Virus record (IMG/VR): IMGVR_UViG_3300022745_000079
Coordinates: 1-39,761 of that record
Direction: 5' to 3' (one strand)
Length of the DNA stretch: 39,761 nucleotides
From: a virus
Shown here: piece after piece, positions 11,267-18,910 of the stretch
Layout: each line of letters starts with the position of its first letter
Numbering within the stretch: the stretch's first letter is position 1
The notes under the pieces: generated by a model
The model's input: only the letters and a program-made list of their open reading frames with translations
Databases searched by the model: none
What the model was told of the DNA's origin: nothing
Position numbers and translations under genes: made by a program

Positions 11267-11497
11267 ATGACTACATGGCACGAAGGTCCGCCACCAAGCG
11301 TCGGCTGGTGGCCGGCATCGACATGCCGGAACCCGTCCATACTGCGATGGTATGACGGCATGTGTTGGAGCGTGGCAGTGCACGCGTCGCTCGGCGCTAA
11401 CACGGCGGGGGTTTTGGCCTCGCGCCGTGCCTACAAGGAATTTGGAATCGAGTGGACCGACCGACCGGCCGACTGGCCGGAAAGGAGCAGGACGTGA
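11267..11497 (+). CDS. Hypothetical protein (76 aa)
   Basis: Starts MTTWHEGPPPSVGWWPASTC, with AAGGAAA ten bases before the ATG. It is Trp-rich, with a motif LRWYDGMCWSVAVHAS like small phage proteins that carry a W-W(D/N)G-W-S pattern. The C-terminal part (FGIEWTDRPADWPERS) repeats the Trp-rich style. No assigned function. Its stop overlaps the GTG of the next gene (GTGA at 11494-11497), so the two are coupled. Confidence 0.6.
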   Translation: MTTWHEGPPPSVGWWPASTCRNPSILRWYDGMCWSVAVHASLGANTAGVLASRRAYKEFGIEWTDRPADWPERSRT

Positions 11498-12132
11498 CCA
11501 CCCACTGGTACATGCTCAACAACTTCGGCATGGCAACGCTGTGCGCCGATGAGGCAGACGCTCTCCGAGCGGCCGAAGAGTCGGAGTTGATGTGGCCGCA
11601 CAACGGCCCACACCGCGCCATGCAGCTGATCGACGCCAGTCAGTACCACCGAGACATCCCAGCGCTGCGCAGGCTGTGCAGTGAGCGCGACCAGCTGCGG
11701 GCAGAGGTCAAGCGACTGACCGGCGACCTGCGCGAAGGCGACGAACTGCGCGAGCGCCTGGGAGACCTACTGCGCCGCACTGCCATTGCGCTGCGCGGGC
11801 CCGAACCCCCGCTGACGCGATGGAGCTGGCACGATGTGCCCGAGCTGGTGCGGGATGTGGTGGCCGAACTCGACAGGAAGCGCGGCCCCATCCGCACCAG
11901 CGAGGTCATCGACTGGAAGCTGACCACTGAGCAGATCCAGGCACAGTACCGGGATATGGCTCAGGAGGTTGAGCGCCTACGCGGAATTATCGGATCGGAG
12001 ATACGTGGCGATACGTTCCACATTCATCCATCCACCCAGCCCGGCGATTTCAATGAGCCGCTGGTGGATCTGCTGACAGGCGAGGTTCACTACCCGCATG
12101 TTCCCGGAGCAGGCTTCATGGAGAAAGGATAG
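11494..12132 (+). CDS. Hypothetical coiled-coil protein (212 aa)
   Basis: Begins at GTG 11494 with GGAG upstream (reads MTTHWYMLNNFGMATLCADE). Residues about 65-100 form a coiled coil (LCSERDQLRAEVKRLTGDLR). A Trp/Glu-rich region and a second short coil (AQYRDMAQEVERLRGIIG) follow, then an uncharged C-terminal tail. Proteins with a free N-terminal domain plus such coils are frequent accessory phage proteins that vary between relatives. Function unknown. It is followed at once by the excisionase-like gene. Confidence 0.6.
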   Translation: MTTHWYMLNNFGMATLCADEADALRAAEESELMWPHNGPHRAMQLIDASQYHRDIPALRRLCSERDQLRAEVKRLTGDLREGDELRERLGDLLRRTAIALRGPEPPLTRWSWHDVPELVRDVVAELDRKRGPIRTSEVIDWKLTTEQIQAQYRDMAQEVERLRGIIGSEIRGDTFHIHPSTQPGDFNEPLVDLLTGEVHYPHVPGAGFMEKG

Positions 12133-12134
12133 CC

Positions 12135-12377
12135 ATGACCGCCGCCCTCATCACCACCGCCGACATCGCCGAGCTGATCGGCGTCAGTCGGCGGCACGTC
12201 ACCGACCGGCTCACCAAGGACCCCACGTTCCCGGCGCCCACCGTGCGGCTATCACAAAAGCTCGTGCGCTGGGACCGGGACCAGGTGCTCGCGTGGCTCA
12301 CAGCCGGGCGGCGATCTGCTCCGGCGTCTCCCGGTAGTAGCGCGACAGCAGCATCCGCAAGTCTCGATGCCCGCTGA
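12135..12377 (+). CDS. AlpA/excisionase-like HTH protein (80 aa)
   Basis: Starts MTAALITTADIAELIGVSRR after AAGGA. The motif ITTADIAELIGVSRRHVTDR with KDPTFPAP...VRWDRDQVLAWL is the MerR-like winged-helix layout of AlpA/Xis proteins. It is the last gene of the rightward operon, and its 3' 80 bases overlap the 3' end of the convergent integrase gene. The last 20 residues are Ala/Ser-rich and may reflect that overlap. It probably steers the integrase toward excision; AlpA-type transcription control is the alternative. Confidence 0.8.
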   Translation: MTAALITTADIAELIGVSRRHVTDRLTKDPTFPAPTVRLSQKLVRWDRDQVLAWLTAGRRSAPASPGSSATAASASLDAR

Positions 12378-13290
12378 TCCGGGCCAGCGTCATCACATCC
12401 ACCCGCCGGGCCAGCAGCGTCAGCGCCTCAGCCCGCGAGTCGTGAAAATGCAAGCCCTTGATCAGCAGCGAATCCCGCGCCCGGCGGAACAGCACATCGA
12501 GCGAGGCCGACGACACCGGCAACGCGTGGCCGCCCAACTGGCCCAGCAGCCGCACCGCATGCCTGGTCAACGGCACCACCCGCGCTCCCTCACGCTCCAC
12601 CGTCTTGTGGCTGGTCAGCGTGGCCGTGCGGCGCTGCAGGTCCACCGATGAGGCGTCCAGCTGCAGCACCTCACCGGCCCGCATGGCCGTGCGCAGGGCC
12701 AGCAGAAACGCCCAGGCCGTGGCCTCCATCGCCGTGCTGGGCGCCCGGCCCGTGCGGTACCCCAGCCAGCGCACGATGCGCCGCATCTCACGCCACCCGA
12801 TGCGCCGCTGTCGCGGCAGGCTGTCCGTCGGCAGCTTGATCGCCCGCCACGGCGACTCCAGCGGGCACCACAGCCACTCCTTCGCGGCTACGGTCCACAC
12901 GTTGCGCAGCAGGTTGATTTCCCGCAGCACGGAGGCCGGCTGCACCGTCTTCAGCCGCGCGTCCCGCCACTCCGCCAGGTCGGACGCAGTGATCTCGTGC
13001 AGCACCTTGGCGCACAGCGCCGGGTGATCCCGCCGCAGCCGCGCGAACCGCAGCGACTCCGCCCGCGACCCGCGCTTGTGCTCGCTGACCGCCTCCTCGT
13101 ATTTCGTCAGCGCCTCGGCCAGCGTGCGCTTCGGCCAGCGCCCGATCCGACCCTCGGAAATCGCCGCCTCTTCGCGCGTCGCCCAGGCCTGTGCGGCCGC
13201 CTTGGTCAGAAAGGATTTTGAGTACCGCGGCACCCCCTCGCGCTCAATCTCCGCGCGCCACTTGTCACCCCGCTTGCGGATGTACGCCAT
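12298..13290 (-). CDS. int: Tyrosine site-specific integrase
   Basis: About 330 residues, reading MAYIRKRGDKWRAEIEREGV from ATG 13290 with GGGGG upstream; an ATG at 13302 adds four residues. An N-terminal arm-binding region and a SAM-like core-binding region precede the catalytic domain, which has Arg in TAMRAGE, Lys in SHKTVER, His-x-x-Arg in HFHDSRAE, a second His in ISGHRD and the nucleophile in SRYYRET. All the expected catalytic residues are present, so it should be active. It mediates attP x attB recombination. The repeats at 13303-13540 next to its start are likely its binding sites. Confidence 0.93.
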   Translation of the reverse strand: MAYIRKRGDKWRAEIEREGVPRYSKSFLTKAAAQAWATREEAAISEGRIGRWPKRTLAEALTKYEEAVSEHKRGSRAESLRFARLRRDHPALCAKVLHEITASDLAEWRDARLKTVQPASVLREINLLRNVWTVAAKEWLWCPLESPWRAIKLPTDSLPRQRRIGWREMRRIVRWLGYRTGRAPSTAMEATAWAFLLALRTAMRAGEVLQLDASSVDLQRRTATLTSHKTVEREGARVVPLTRHAVRLLGQLGGHALPVSSASLDVLFRRARDSLLIKGLHFHDSRAEALTLLARRVDVMTLARISGHRDLRMLLSRYYRETPEQIAARL

Positions 13291-13302
13291 CGTCGCCCCC
13301 AT

Positions 13303-13540
13303 CCCCGCCTGGCGGGATTGCTGGCGGGCTGCGGGCGGGATGGTATCGCGTCACTCTGCGACAAATCGCGATCCCTGGCGGGATTTCGCGCGCCGCAGAA
13401 TGCGATAAACACCGCGTCAATACGACGTTTTGAGGTGCTTATTCTGGTGCCGGAGGCCGGCACCACGAACCCAGCAAACATGCGGCTTCCAGCCTGACGG
13501 GCGGGATTCTGGCGGGTCGCTTGGGTGACGGATCGCCCGG
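13303..13540. other. attP-like repeat zone
   Basis: A gene-free stretch upstream of the integrase with repeated GGCGGG units: CTGGCGGGATT at 13309-13319 and 13375-13385 (exact), CTGGCGGGCT at 13321, GGGCGGGATG at 13333, GGGCGGGATT at 13499 and TGGCGGGTCG at 13510. An inverted pair ATCGCG...CGCGAT spans about 13345-13372. Clustered direct repeats on both sides of an unrepeated core next to int are typical of attP arm sites. The core itself was not identified. Confidence 0.45.
13446..13464. repeat. Perfect 8-bp hairpin between repeat arms
   Basis: GGTGCCGG and CCGGCACC with a 3-base loop (AGG). It lies between the two groups of GGCGGG repeats and has no T tract on either strand, so it is probably not a terminator; it might mark the recombination core. 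Confidence 0.45.
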
Positions 13541-13561
13541 ATTGTGCCTCATCGACACCCA

Positions 13562-13587
13562 AGAAAAAGGCGCCTCGCGGCGCCTGA
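13562..13587 (-). terminator. Intrinsic terminator of the late operon
   Basis: On the - strand, GGCGCC-GCGA-GGCGCC is followed by TTTTTCTT: a GC-rich stem with a T tract. It lies downstream of the endolysin gene in the leftward direction and ahead of the attP-like zone, so it closes the late transcript before the integrase. Confidence 0.75.
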
Positions 13588-13655
13588 AGCGGGTCCCGAC
13601 ACAGGGAGGAAGGCCGGACTACCGACCCGCCCGGCCATGATGCCATCATCTGACC

Positions 13656-13895
13656 GTGACCGGCACCACCCACCTCAACCGCCCTGTGCCCCCGCCCGGC
13701 GGCTGCTACACCTGCGCCCACTTCGGCCGCGAGATCATCCGGCGCGAGTCAGCAGGCGGCACCGTGTGGTGTGCGCGCACCGACAACCCGCACGTTTGCT
13801 CCCAGGCCGAGAGGGGCTGCGTGTTTTGGGAGCGCGAGCCCGGGGCGGATGCGCCGCCTACCCCACCAGCGCCGCCTCCGCCGCCCGCCTCTTGA
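13656..13895 (+). CDS. Cys-rich small phage protein (79 aa)
   Basis: Begins at GTG 13656 with no clear ribosome site. The motif GGCYTCAHFGR...TVWCARTD...VCSQAERGCVFWEREPGAD is characteristic of a small protein family common in Burkholderiales phages, with four or five Cys that probably hold zinc. A Pro-rich tail follows. It lies on the strand opposite its late neighbours, overlapping the end of the endolysin gene by 38 bases, and may be expressed separately in the lysogen. Function unknown. A longer frame starting at 13638 in another phase lacks the conserved motif. Confidence 0.65.
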   Translation: MTGTTHLNRPVPPPGGCYTCAHFGREIIRRESAGGTVWCARTDNPHVCSQAERGCVFWEREPGADAPPTPPAPPPPPAS

Positions 13896-14307
13896 CCAGT
13901 CCCGGCAGCACGCGCCCACCGCCACGCACCCACTTGGCCAGCTCAGCCGGCACGTCAGCCCACCGGCCGGCGTTGACGTGCCGCCGCAGCGTGCTGGCGC
14001 GTAGGTTGCCCACGCCGCAGTTGTACGCAAAGTCCACCAGCGCGGCCACTCGCCCGGGTGTGTCGGCTGTTGGGCAGAGCTGCAGCGTTTGCGGCAGGTA
14101 GGTGCGCACCAGCGTTTCGCGCAGCAGGTGCAGCGCGTGCTCGCGGGTGATGGGCGGGTCGGTCAGCCGCACTGGGGTGCCGTCGATGTAGCGCGTGGAG
14201 CCCACGCCGATGGTGGGCACGCCGGCCGGGCACAGGTACGGGCGCAGGTAGACTCCCTCGAAGCGCAGGCACAGGCCGATGACGATGGAAAGGGCCTCGT
14301 CCATCAT
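13858..14307 (-). CDS. Endolysin, GH24 (T4-type) lysozyme
   Basis: About 149 residues from ATG 14307 (MMDEALSIVIGLCLRFEGVY). The active-site motif is FEG-x7-C-x5-T: Glu in RFEGVYLRPYLCPAGVPT, Cys replacing the usual Asp, then Thr. This E-C-T variant is known in GH24 phage lysozymes. IGVGSTRYIDG and VDFAYNCGVGNLRASTL are further family motifs. It cleaves the glycan strands of peptidoglycan at the end of infection. The hydrophobic N-terminus could act as a weak signal-anchor. A longer frame upstream overlaps the next gene and is not used. It is the last gene of the leftward late operon. Confidence 0.88.
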   Translation of the reverse strand: MMDEALSIVIGLCLRFEGVYLRPYLCPAGVPTIGVGSTRYIDGTPVRLTDPPITREHALHLLRETLVRTYLPQTLQLCPTADTPGRVAALVDFAYNCGVGNLRASTLRRHVNAGRWADVPAELAKWVRGGGRVLPGLVKRRAAEAALVG

Positions 14308-14317
14308 CTCCGGCACC

Positions 14318-14785
14318 TCATTTGCCGCGCTTGGCCAGGCTGCGGTCGGCGAAGAAGAAGCCGAGGATGGAGCCCACCAGCTCGCGGTCCCAGTCGCCCA
14401 TCGTCCAGCCCGCGCGGTAGAGCGCCAGTGCCCACAGGCCCAGCGCGATGGATGCAGCGGCGGGCCGCACGGCCTTGACCCACTGGCCCACCACGGAGCT
14501 GTCGGCAGGGTCCACCGCCGTGGCCACCGCGCGGCCCCATGCGTCGGCCTCCAGCCGCCCAATGTCCGCCTCGGCCTGCACCACGATGGTCTTGGCGCCC
14601 AGCTCGGCCTGCAGGCGCTGTGACTCTAGGTTGCGGGCGTGCTGCGCGGCGTCGGCCTCGGCCTGCAGCTTGAGCCGCTCGATCTCGTGCGCGTGCTCTT
14701 GGCGGGCCGTCAGCCACTGGCTGATTTCGCCCCACAGCATGCGAAATGCCGAGCCGCCGAGAAATGAGATGAGGGCGCTGATCAT
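14318..14785 (-). CDS. 3TM holin-like protein (GTA holin type)
   Basis: 155 residues starting MISALISFLGGSAFRMLWGE. The layout is an amphipathic N-terminus, a long helical coil (EHAHEIERLKLQAEADAAQH), two hydrophobic segments (VRPAAASIALGLWALALYRA and ELVGSILGFFF) and the C-terminal motif FADRSLAKR. The FF.DRS ending is typical of the 3TM holin family known from gene transfer agents and phages. It would sit in the inner membrane and release the endolysin. It lies between a membrane protein and the lysozyme. The coil could alternatively mark a spanin-like part; no separate Rz/Rz1 pair was seen. Confidence 0.65.
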   Translation of the reverse strand: MISALISFLGGSAFRMLWGEISQWLTARQEHAHEIERLKLQAEADAAQHARNLESQRLQAELGAKTIVVQAEADIGRLEADAWGRAVATAVDPADSSVVGQWVKAVRPAAASIALGLWALALYRAGWTMGDWDRELVGSILGFFFADRSLAKRGK

Positions 14786-15108
14786 GACCTGTCTCCCAGC
14801 GGCGGCCACCCGCTCACCGCATGCACCACCTCGCGCGCCACCGGGTCGTGCAGCACCCGCAGCACCAGCCCGCCGAACGCCACCAGCATGCCGATGTGCA
14901 CCAGCAGCCAGGCGATCATCAGCGCCCGCCACTCGACAGGCTCCTGCCCCAGCAGCACCAGGGCGCAGCCCAGCAGCCCGATGGCGGTGACGATGAGGCC
15001 CAGCTTGATCACCACGCCGTCAGGCACCGTGGGCGCCATGATGAGCCAGCCGAGCACGGCGCACAGCAGCACGCACACGCCTGCGTTGATGATGATGATG
15101 GCATCCAT
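14782..15108 (-). CDS. Membrane protein, holin candidate (108 aa)
   Basis: Three hydrophobic segments: IIIINAGVCVLLCAVLGWLI, VVIKLGLIVTAIGLLGCALV and MIAWLLVHIGMLVAFGGLVL, then a polar tail. Its stop overlaps the start of the 3TM holin-like gene (4 bases). Size, segment number and position in the lysis cassette suit a class I holin. No sequence family can be claimed, and the neighbour at 15113 is a second candidate. Confidence 0.65.
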   Translation of the reverse strand: MDAIIIINAGVCVLLCAVLGWLIMAPTVPDGVVIKLGLIVTAIGLLGCALVLLGQEPVEWRALMIAWLLVHIGMLVAFGGLVLRVLHDPVAREVVHAVSGWPPLGDRS

Positions 15109-15112
15109 GGGG

Positions 15113-15430
15113 TCACCTCCGGGTCAGCCACGTGTCGGCGATCTTGGCCAGGTCGAGCGCGCGGATGCCGCGCATCACCGCGTCGGCCAGCGAGATGCCA
15201 AACAGGCCCAGCACCAGGCCGGCGACGCTGAGCTGCGCGGCGCTCAGGCGCATGGCCTCGGCCAGCGCCGGGCCGCACACGCCAGCCAGCAGCGTGCCGC
15301 CGGCCACATTGATGAGCTTGTCCACCCAGCCGGCGCCAGGCGCCCAGCGCAGGCCGACGAGCGCGCCCAGCGCGCCCACGGTGGCGGGGTGGGATGCGAT
15401 GCGGTGGGGGTCGATGTCAGGGGTGGGCAT
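15113..15430 (-). CDS. Phage holin-family membrane protein (105 aa)
   Basis: Starts MPTPDIDPHRIASHPATVGA with AAGGA upstream. Hydrophobic segments lie at about 20-28, 42-60 and 66-86 (KLINVAGGTLLAGVCGPALA; SVAGLVLGLFGISLADAVM). The glycine-rich pattern with a short Arg-containing tail (RGIRALDLAKIADTWLTRR) is that of a widespread phage holin group. It belongs to the lysis cassette with the two membrane proteins downstream; three membrane proteins together suggest a holin/antiholin arrangement, which is inference. Confidence 0.7.
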   Translation of the reverse strand: MPTPDIDPHRIASHPATVGALGALVGLRWAPGAGWVDKLINVAGGTLLAGVCGPALAEAMRLSAAQLSVAGLVLGLFGISLADAVMRGIRALDLAKIADTWLTRR

Positions 15431-15448
15431 GTTGTGTGGTCCTTGGCG

Positions 15449-15706
15449 TCATGGTGTCCGGGCCGCGTTTTTGGGGCGAGTGGGAGGCGGGCTCAGCCCC
15501 TCGTCCCATTCGATGTTGCGGGCGCAATGGCCGGCATCGAGCCGGTCGAGCCAGCGGCACAGCACGCAGCCCCAGCGCTGGCCCGCCAGCGCGGCCTTGG
15601 CGGCCCGGCTGCTGATGGTCTCGTCCGGGTCGCCGCCCATGAGCGTATTGAGCAGCTGGTCGATGGCCACCAGGATGTTGAGCAGGTAGATGCGGGCCGG
15701 GCGCAT
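15449..15706 (-). CDS. Conserved phage protein near lysis genes (85 aa)
   Basis: Starts MRPARIYLLNILVAIDQLLN, followed by the conserved motif LMGGDPDETISSRAAKA and W-x2-C...HC (RWGCVLCRWLDRLDAGHCAR). The pattern ILxAIDQLLNxLxGGxPDETxSSR is a recognisable family found in many proteobacterial prophages close to lysis or tail-fibre genes, with no proven role. The N-terminal 20 residues are hydrophobic and may associate with the membrane. It lies 3 bases below the tail-fibre stop. Confidence 0.7.
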   Translation of the reverse strand: MRPARIYLLNILVAIDQLLNTLMGGDPDETISSRAAKAALAGQRWGCVLCRWLDRLDAGHCARNIEWDEGLSPPPTRPKNAARTP

Positions 15707-15709
15707 GGC

Positions 15710-16723
15710 TCAGACCTCGGCCCAGAGGCGGTATTTCCAGCTGGTGCTGGTGGCGGCGACCAGGGCGCCATCGGACTTGCGCACGGCAGTCCAGCCCAGC
15801 GCCGTGATGAATGAGACCTGCGTCGAGCTGGCGGCAGTGATCGCCGGGTAGACGCGGAATGAGCCTACGGCCTCAGCGCCCAGGATCACGGCCCGGTCGC
15901 CGACCGAATAGCCCGCATCTGCGGTGGTGCACTCCATGATCACGCCCCACTGACGCGGTGTGGTGCCCAGGCCATGCGTGGCGCTGGTGGATGTACCGGC
16001 TGCCGGCAGGTTTTGCGTCCACGCGCTCTCGTACCGACGACGCGGACCGACGTAGTTCCATGCCGCAGAGCCATCGCTCACGAGCCAGAAGCCAGCACCC
16101 GGCTGCGAGATGGCGATGCTGGTGAGGCCGGTGGCCTCGCCGTCGGCAATGGTGTCGGTGCCGGCCCTGGAGATGGTGCACACCGCCATGCTGGAGCCGC
16201 CGCCCTCGAACTCGATGCCGGTGCCGGGCGGGAAGGCGCTGGCCGATGGCAGCACCAGCGTGGCGGCACTGGTGCCACTCCAGGCCTGCAGCGCACCCAG
16301 GTCGCTGGTGGTGAGGGTGGCGCCCGCCGTGCGGCTGGTGATGGCGCGGCGCTGCACACCCATCTGGCGCACGAATGCCGTGCTGGCCGGGCTGGTGCCG
16401 TTGTTGGTGACGCCCTGGGTGCTGACGTTGGTCAGAGTGCTGCCGAGCTTCCAGCGGCCCGCATCGCTGGCCACGATGATGGTGCTGCCGTTGTCGGTGC
16501 TGCTGGTGTCGCTGGCGTCGTACCAGTAGATGCCGCCCAGGCCATCGCCCGCGGTGCTGCCGCCCAGCGTCATGACGGTGCCGGTGGAGCCGGTGGAGCT
16601 GCCCGGCTTGGGCACGGCGCGCAGAGCGGTGAGGTTGGTCACCACCAGGGCGACGGCCGAGAAATTGGCATCGAGCTGCGACAGGTCGGGCGTGGTGTCG
16701 CTGCCGAACAAATTAAAGGGCAT
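15710..16723 (-). CDS. Tail fibre / receptor-binding protein candidate
   Basis: 337 residues from MPFNLFGSDTTPDLSQLDAN (GAGGA upstream). The N-terminus is of the type that attaches fibres to the tail (LDANFSAV, LTALRAVPKPGS), and the rest is rich in Ser, Thr, Gly and Ala with short beta strands, ending in a compact C-terminal domain (GDRAVILGAEAVGSFRVYPA, then WKYRLWAEV). No enzymatic motif is visible. It is the most downstream tail gene, followed by lysis genes, where phages keep the host-range fibre. No diversity-generating retroelement parts accompany it. Confidence 0.7.
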   Translation of the reverse strand: MPFNLFGSDTTPDLSQLDANFSAVALVVTNLTALRAVPKPGSSTGSTGTVMTLGGSTAGDGLGGIYWYDASDTSSTDNGSTIIVASDAGRWKLGSTLTNVSTQGVTNNGTSPASTAFVRQMGVQRRAITSRTAGATLTTSDLGALQAWSGTSAATLVLPSASAFPPGTGIEFEGGGSSMAVCTISRAGTDTIADGEATGLTSIAISQPGAGFWLVSDGSAAWNYVGPRRRYESAWTQNLPAAGTSTSATHGLGTTPRQWGVIMECTTADAGYSVGDRAVILGAEAVGSFRVYPAITAASSTQVSFITALGWTAVRKSDGALVAATSTSWKYRLWAEV

Positions 16724-16735
16724 GGTCGGTCCTCG

Positions 16736-17182
16736 TCAGGCCGGTGCGGCCGGCCAGGTGATGTCGGTGGGCCAGCCGGGCTGGCTGGGCAGGTCGCGCA
16801 GCGCATCGCGGTAGCTGCGCCAGGTGGCGGGCACGTCTTCGCCACGCTCGGCGGATCGGCTGACGATCCAGTCGCTGGAGGCCAGCAGCGCACCGCGGCG
16901 GGACCGGGCAGCCTGCTCCACTGCGGCCGCGCTGGCCACAGGCTCCCAGCGCTGGCGGGCCTCGGACCAGGTCCAGTCGGTGGCGTCATCGGCCGGCGGC
17001 GGGTCGCGGCGGACGATGAGTGCACCGGTGCCGGTGTCGATCTGCACCGCCAGCGGGTCGTGCTCGCCCCGGATGGCAAAGCAGCCATCGGGCGTGTTGA
17101 CCAGCAGGGCCCGTTCGGGGCCGCTGTAGCGCCGGCCGATGAACAGGCCGGTTCGGGCGTCTGCAAAGCTCCAGGTGCTCAT
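16736..17182 (-). CDS. Tail fibre assembly / tail chaperone-like protein (148 aa)
   Basis: Starts MSTWSFADARTGLFIGRRYS; its start overlaps the previous stop by 4 bases. The first half is a small beta-rich domain. The second half (WTWSEARQRWEPVASAAAVE...) leads to a C-terminal WRSYRDALRDLPSQPGWPTD-ITWP, the hallmark of phage tail assembly chaperones of the XkdW/DUF4376-like type, where YRxxLRDLP..PG.P..xxWP recurs. It probably helps fold or attach the adjacent fibre at 15710. Confidence 0.7.
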   Translation of the reverse strand: MSTWSFADARTGLFIGRRYSGPERALLVNTPDGCFAIRGEHDPLAVQIDTGTGALIVRRDPPPADDATDWTWSEARQRWEPVASAAAVEQAARSRRGALLASSDWIVSRSAERGEDVPATWRSYRDALRDLPSQPGWPTDITWPAAPA

Positions 17183-18897
17183 CGCTTCACAGCCTCCACG
17201 CGCATTTCCAGCGCGTTGACGATGGTGGACACGGCAGAGGCGAGCTTTTGCGCCTGCAGCACCACGGTGTAGGTCACGCCGGCCAACGTGGCGAAGCGCT
17301 GGCTGCGCGACAGCGTGGCGTAGGCGTTGACGCCGAAGCCCACCTGCTGCTGGGTCACGTAGGTGCGCAGCGTGCCCTGCTGCACGCCGTTGACGGTGAT
17401 GCGCGTCGACAGGGCTGACCAGTCGTCCACACCCGGCACGCCGCTGGCGGGCGTGAGCACCGCCACGTCGCCGGAGCAGGTAACGATGGCCTCGCCGTCG
17501 GACGCGGCCGTGAACACCAGCTGCGCCACGGTGGAGAAGCTGCCGGTTGGCGTGCCGAACAGGCCGGTGACCGCGACGACAGAGACCGTGGTGGAATAGA
17601 CGTCGGTCACGGCGCCATCGGCGATGGCCTGGGTGTCGACCAGGTAGCCGAGCTTCGGCCCGATCCAGCGGGCCGGCGCACCGCTGGCGGTGTTCCAGGG
17701 GCCGAGCAGGCCGCCGGCGGTGTGCCACACGGCCTCGGGCTGCAGCGTGCCGTCGGCGTTGATCTGCACCAGCATCGATGAGGCGGTGAGGCTCTCGGCA
17801 CCCACGCCGTCGACATGCTTGAGCAGCAGCATGTAGCTGCCCGCCGCGGGCCAGGGCCACAGCCACGACGAGCCCGGCCCGGACCACAGGCGAGAGGCGG
17901 TGGACCAGGTGTCGCCGGCCCGCACCTCGACGTCGTACGGGGCCTGTGGTGTCCATTGCAGCTGGGCGCCGCCGACCTGGGGCGTGATCTGGTAGCCGGA
18001 GACGTTGGGCAGCACCACGTCGGCGCCGCCGGCGGCGATCACGGCATCGTCGCGGGCGAGGCCTTCGATGTTGAGGCTGTACTGGGTTTTCCAGGTGCCC
18101 TGGGTGTCGATGGCCCAGTCCTTGAGGTAGCCCAGCACGCCGAGAGACTCGTAGGCGTCCACCAGGCTCCAGTAGGTCACCCTGGATCGCAGGCTGGCCA
18201 GCACATCGGCCACGCGCTGCACGTCGCTGGAGGCGATGATCAGCTGACCCTGGAGCTTGCGCGAGTAGTTGCGCCGGGTGATGCTGGCCACGCCGAATGC
18301 ATCGACGGACTTGACCGAAAAATCGGTGATGCCCACCTGCACCCCGGGTATGGCTTCGCCCAGGTCGATCCAGGCGCCCACGGTGAGGTGGCTGATCTGC
18401 AGCGTGCCGGTGCCGGTGAGCGTGACGGTGGTGTTCGTGCCCGATGCGATCGACAGGCCGGTGATGACCACGGTGGACGAGACGGATGGCGACACCGGCG
18501 CCGGCACGCTGACCGTTTTGACCAGCGTGGCGCCGTCGTAGACCTGCACCGTGGTGCCGATGACCCCCAGCAGCACCACCCCCGTGACCAGCATGCCGGC
18601 GGCAATGACCACGCTGATGGGCGAGGCCCCGCTGCTGCTGCTGGCCGGGCCATCATCGAACATGGCCCAGCGGTTGGTGGGCGCGACGTCGAGCCAGTTG
18701 TCCGGGTCGGATTCCGGGGTGGCACTGGTGGTGCCGGGCACCTTGCGCTCGTAGATGCGGTGCGTGGTGGTGCGGATGGCGCGCTGGCCTACCGGGTAGG
18801 CAGTGGCGGCCGACCAGACGGTGTAGTCGGCCTCGGCCAGCGTGCTGCTGACGAAGGTGCCCGCGGCGACTGTGACGGGGTTGAGGACCTGGGCCAT
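17179..18897 (-). CDS. Large tail protein, paralogue 1 (572 aa)
   Basis: Starts MAQVLNPVTVAAGTFVSSTL. Residues 1-280 align closely with the neighbour at 18911-19756: EADYTVWSAATAYPVGQRAI, YERKVPGTTSATPESDPDNW, PTNRWAMFDD, VLLGVIGTTVQV, then DFGVASITRRNYSRK. The second half (from about 290) is new: a fibronectin-like region (GAQLQWTPQAPYDVEVRAGD) and a beta-rich C-terminus. It lies directly downstream of the tape measure and its paralogue, where baseplate and tail-tip proteins are encoded. Probably part of the distal tail tip. Confidence 0.7.
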   Translation of the reverse strand: MAQVLNPVTVAAGTFVSSTLAEADYTVWSAATAYPVGQRAIRTTTHRIYERKVPGTTSATPESDPDNWLDVAPTNRWAMFDDGPASSSSGASPISVVIAAGMLVTGVVLLGVIGTTVQVYDGATLVKTVSVPAPVSPSVSSTVVITGLSIASGTNTTVTLTGTGTLQISHLTVGAWIDLGEAIPGVQVGITDFSVKSVDAFGVASITRRNYSRKLQGQLIIASSDVQRVADVLASLRSRVTYWSLVDAYESLGVLGYLKDWAIDTQGTWKTQYSLNIEGLARDDAVIAAGGADVVLPNVSGYQITPQVGGAQLQWTPQAPYDVEVRAGDTWSTASRLWSGPGSSWLWPWPAAGSYMLLLKHVDGVGAESLTASSMLVQINADGTLQPEAVWHTAGGLLGPWNTASGAPARWIGPKLGYLVDTQAIADGAVTDVYSTTVSVVAVTGLFGTPTGSFSTVAQLVFTAASDGEAIVTCSGDVAVLTPASGVPGVDDWSALSTRITVNGVQQGTLRTYVTQQQVGFGVNAYATLSRSQRFATLAGVTYTVVLQAQKLASAVSTIVNALEMRVEAVKR

Positions 18898-18910
18898 GCT
18901 GCGCTACCCG

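Noticed and set aside
13446-13464. The GGTGCCGG hairpin as an intrinsic terminator for int or the early operon
   Set aside because: No T tract follows on either strand; the convincing terminator is at 13562-13587.
14318-14785. Overlapping Rz/Rz1 spanin genes in the lysis cassette
   Set aside because: The coil-containing protein has its hydrophobic segments at the C-terminal side and no nested lipoprotein frame with a lipobox was found.
15710-16723. Diversity-generating retroelement target in the tail fibre
   Set aside because: No reverse transcriptase, template repeat or adenine-rich variable repeat was seen anywhere in the window.
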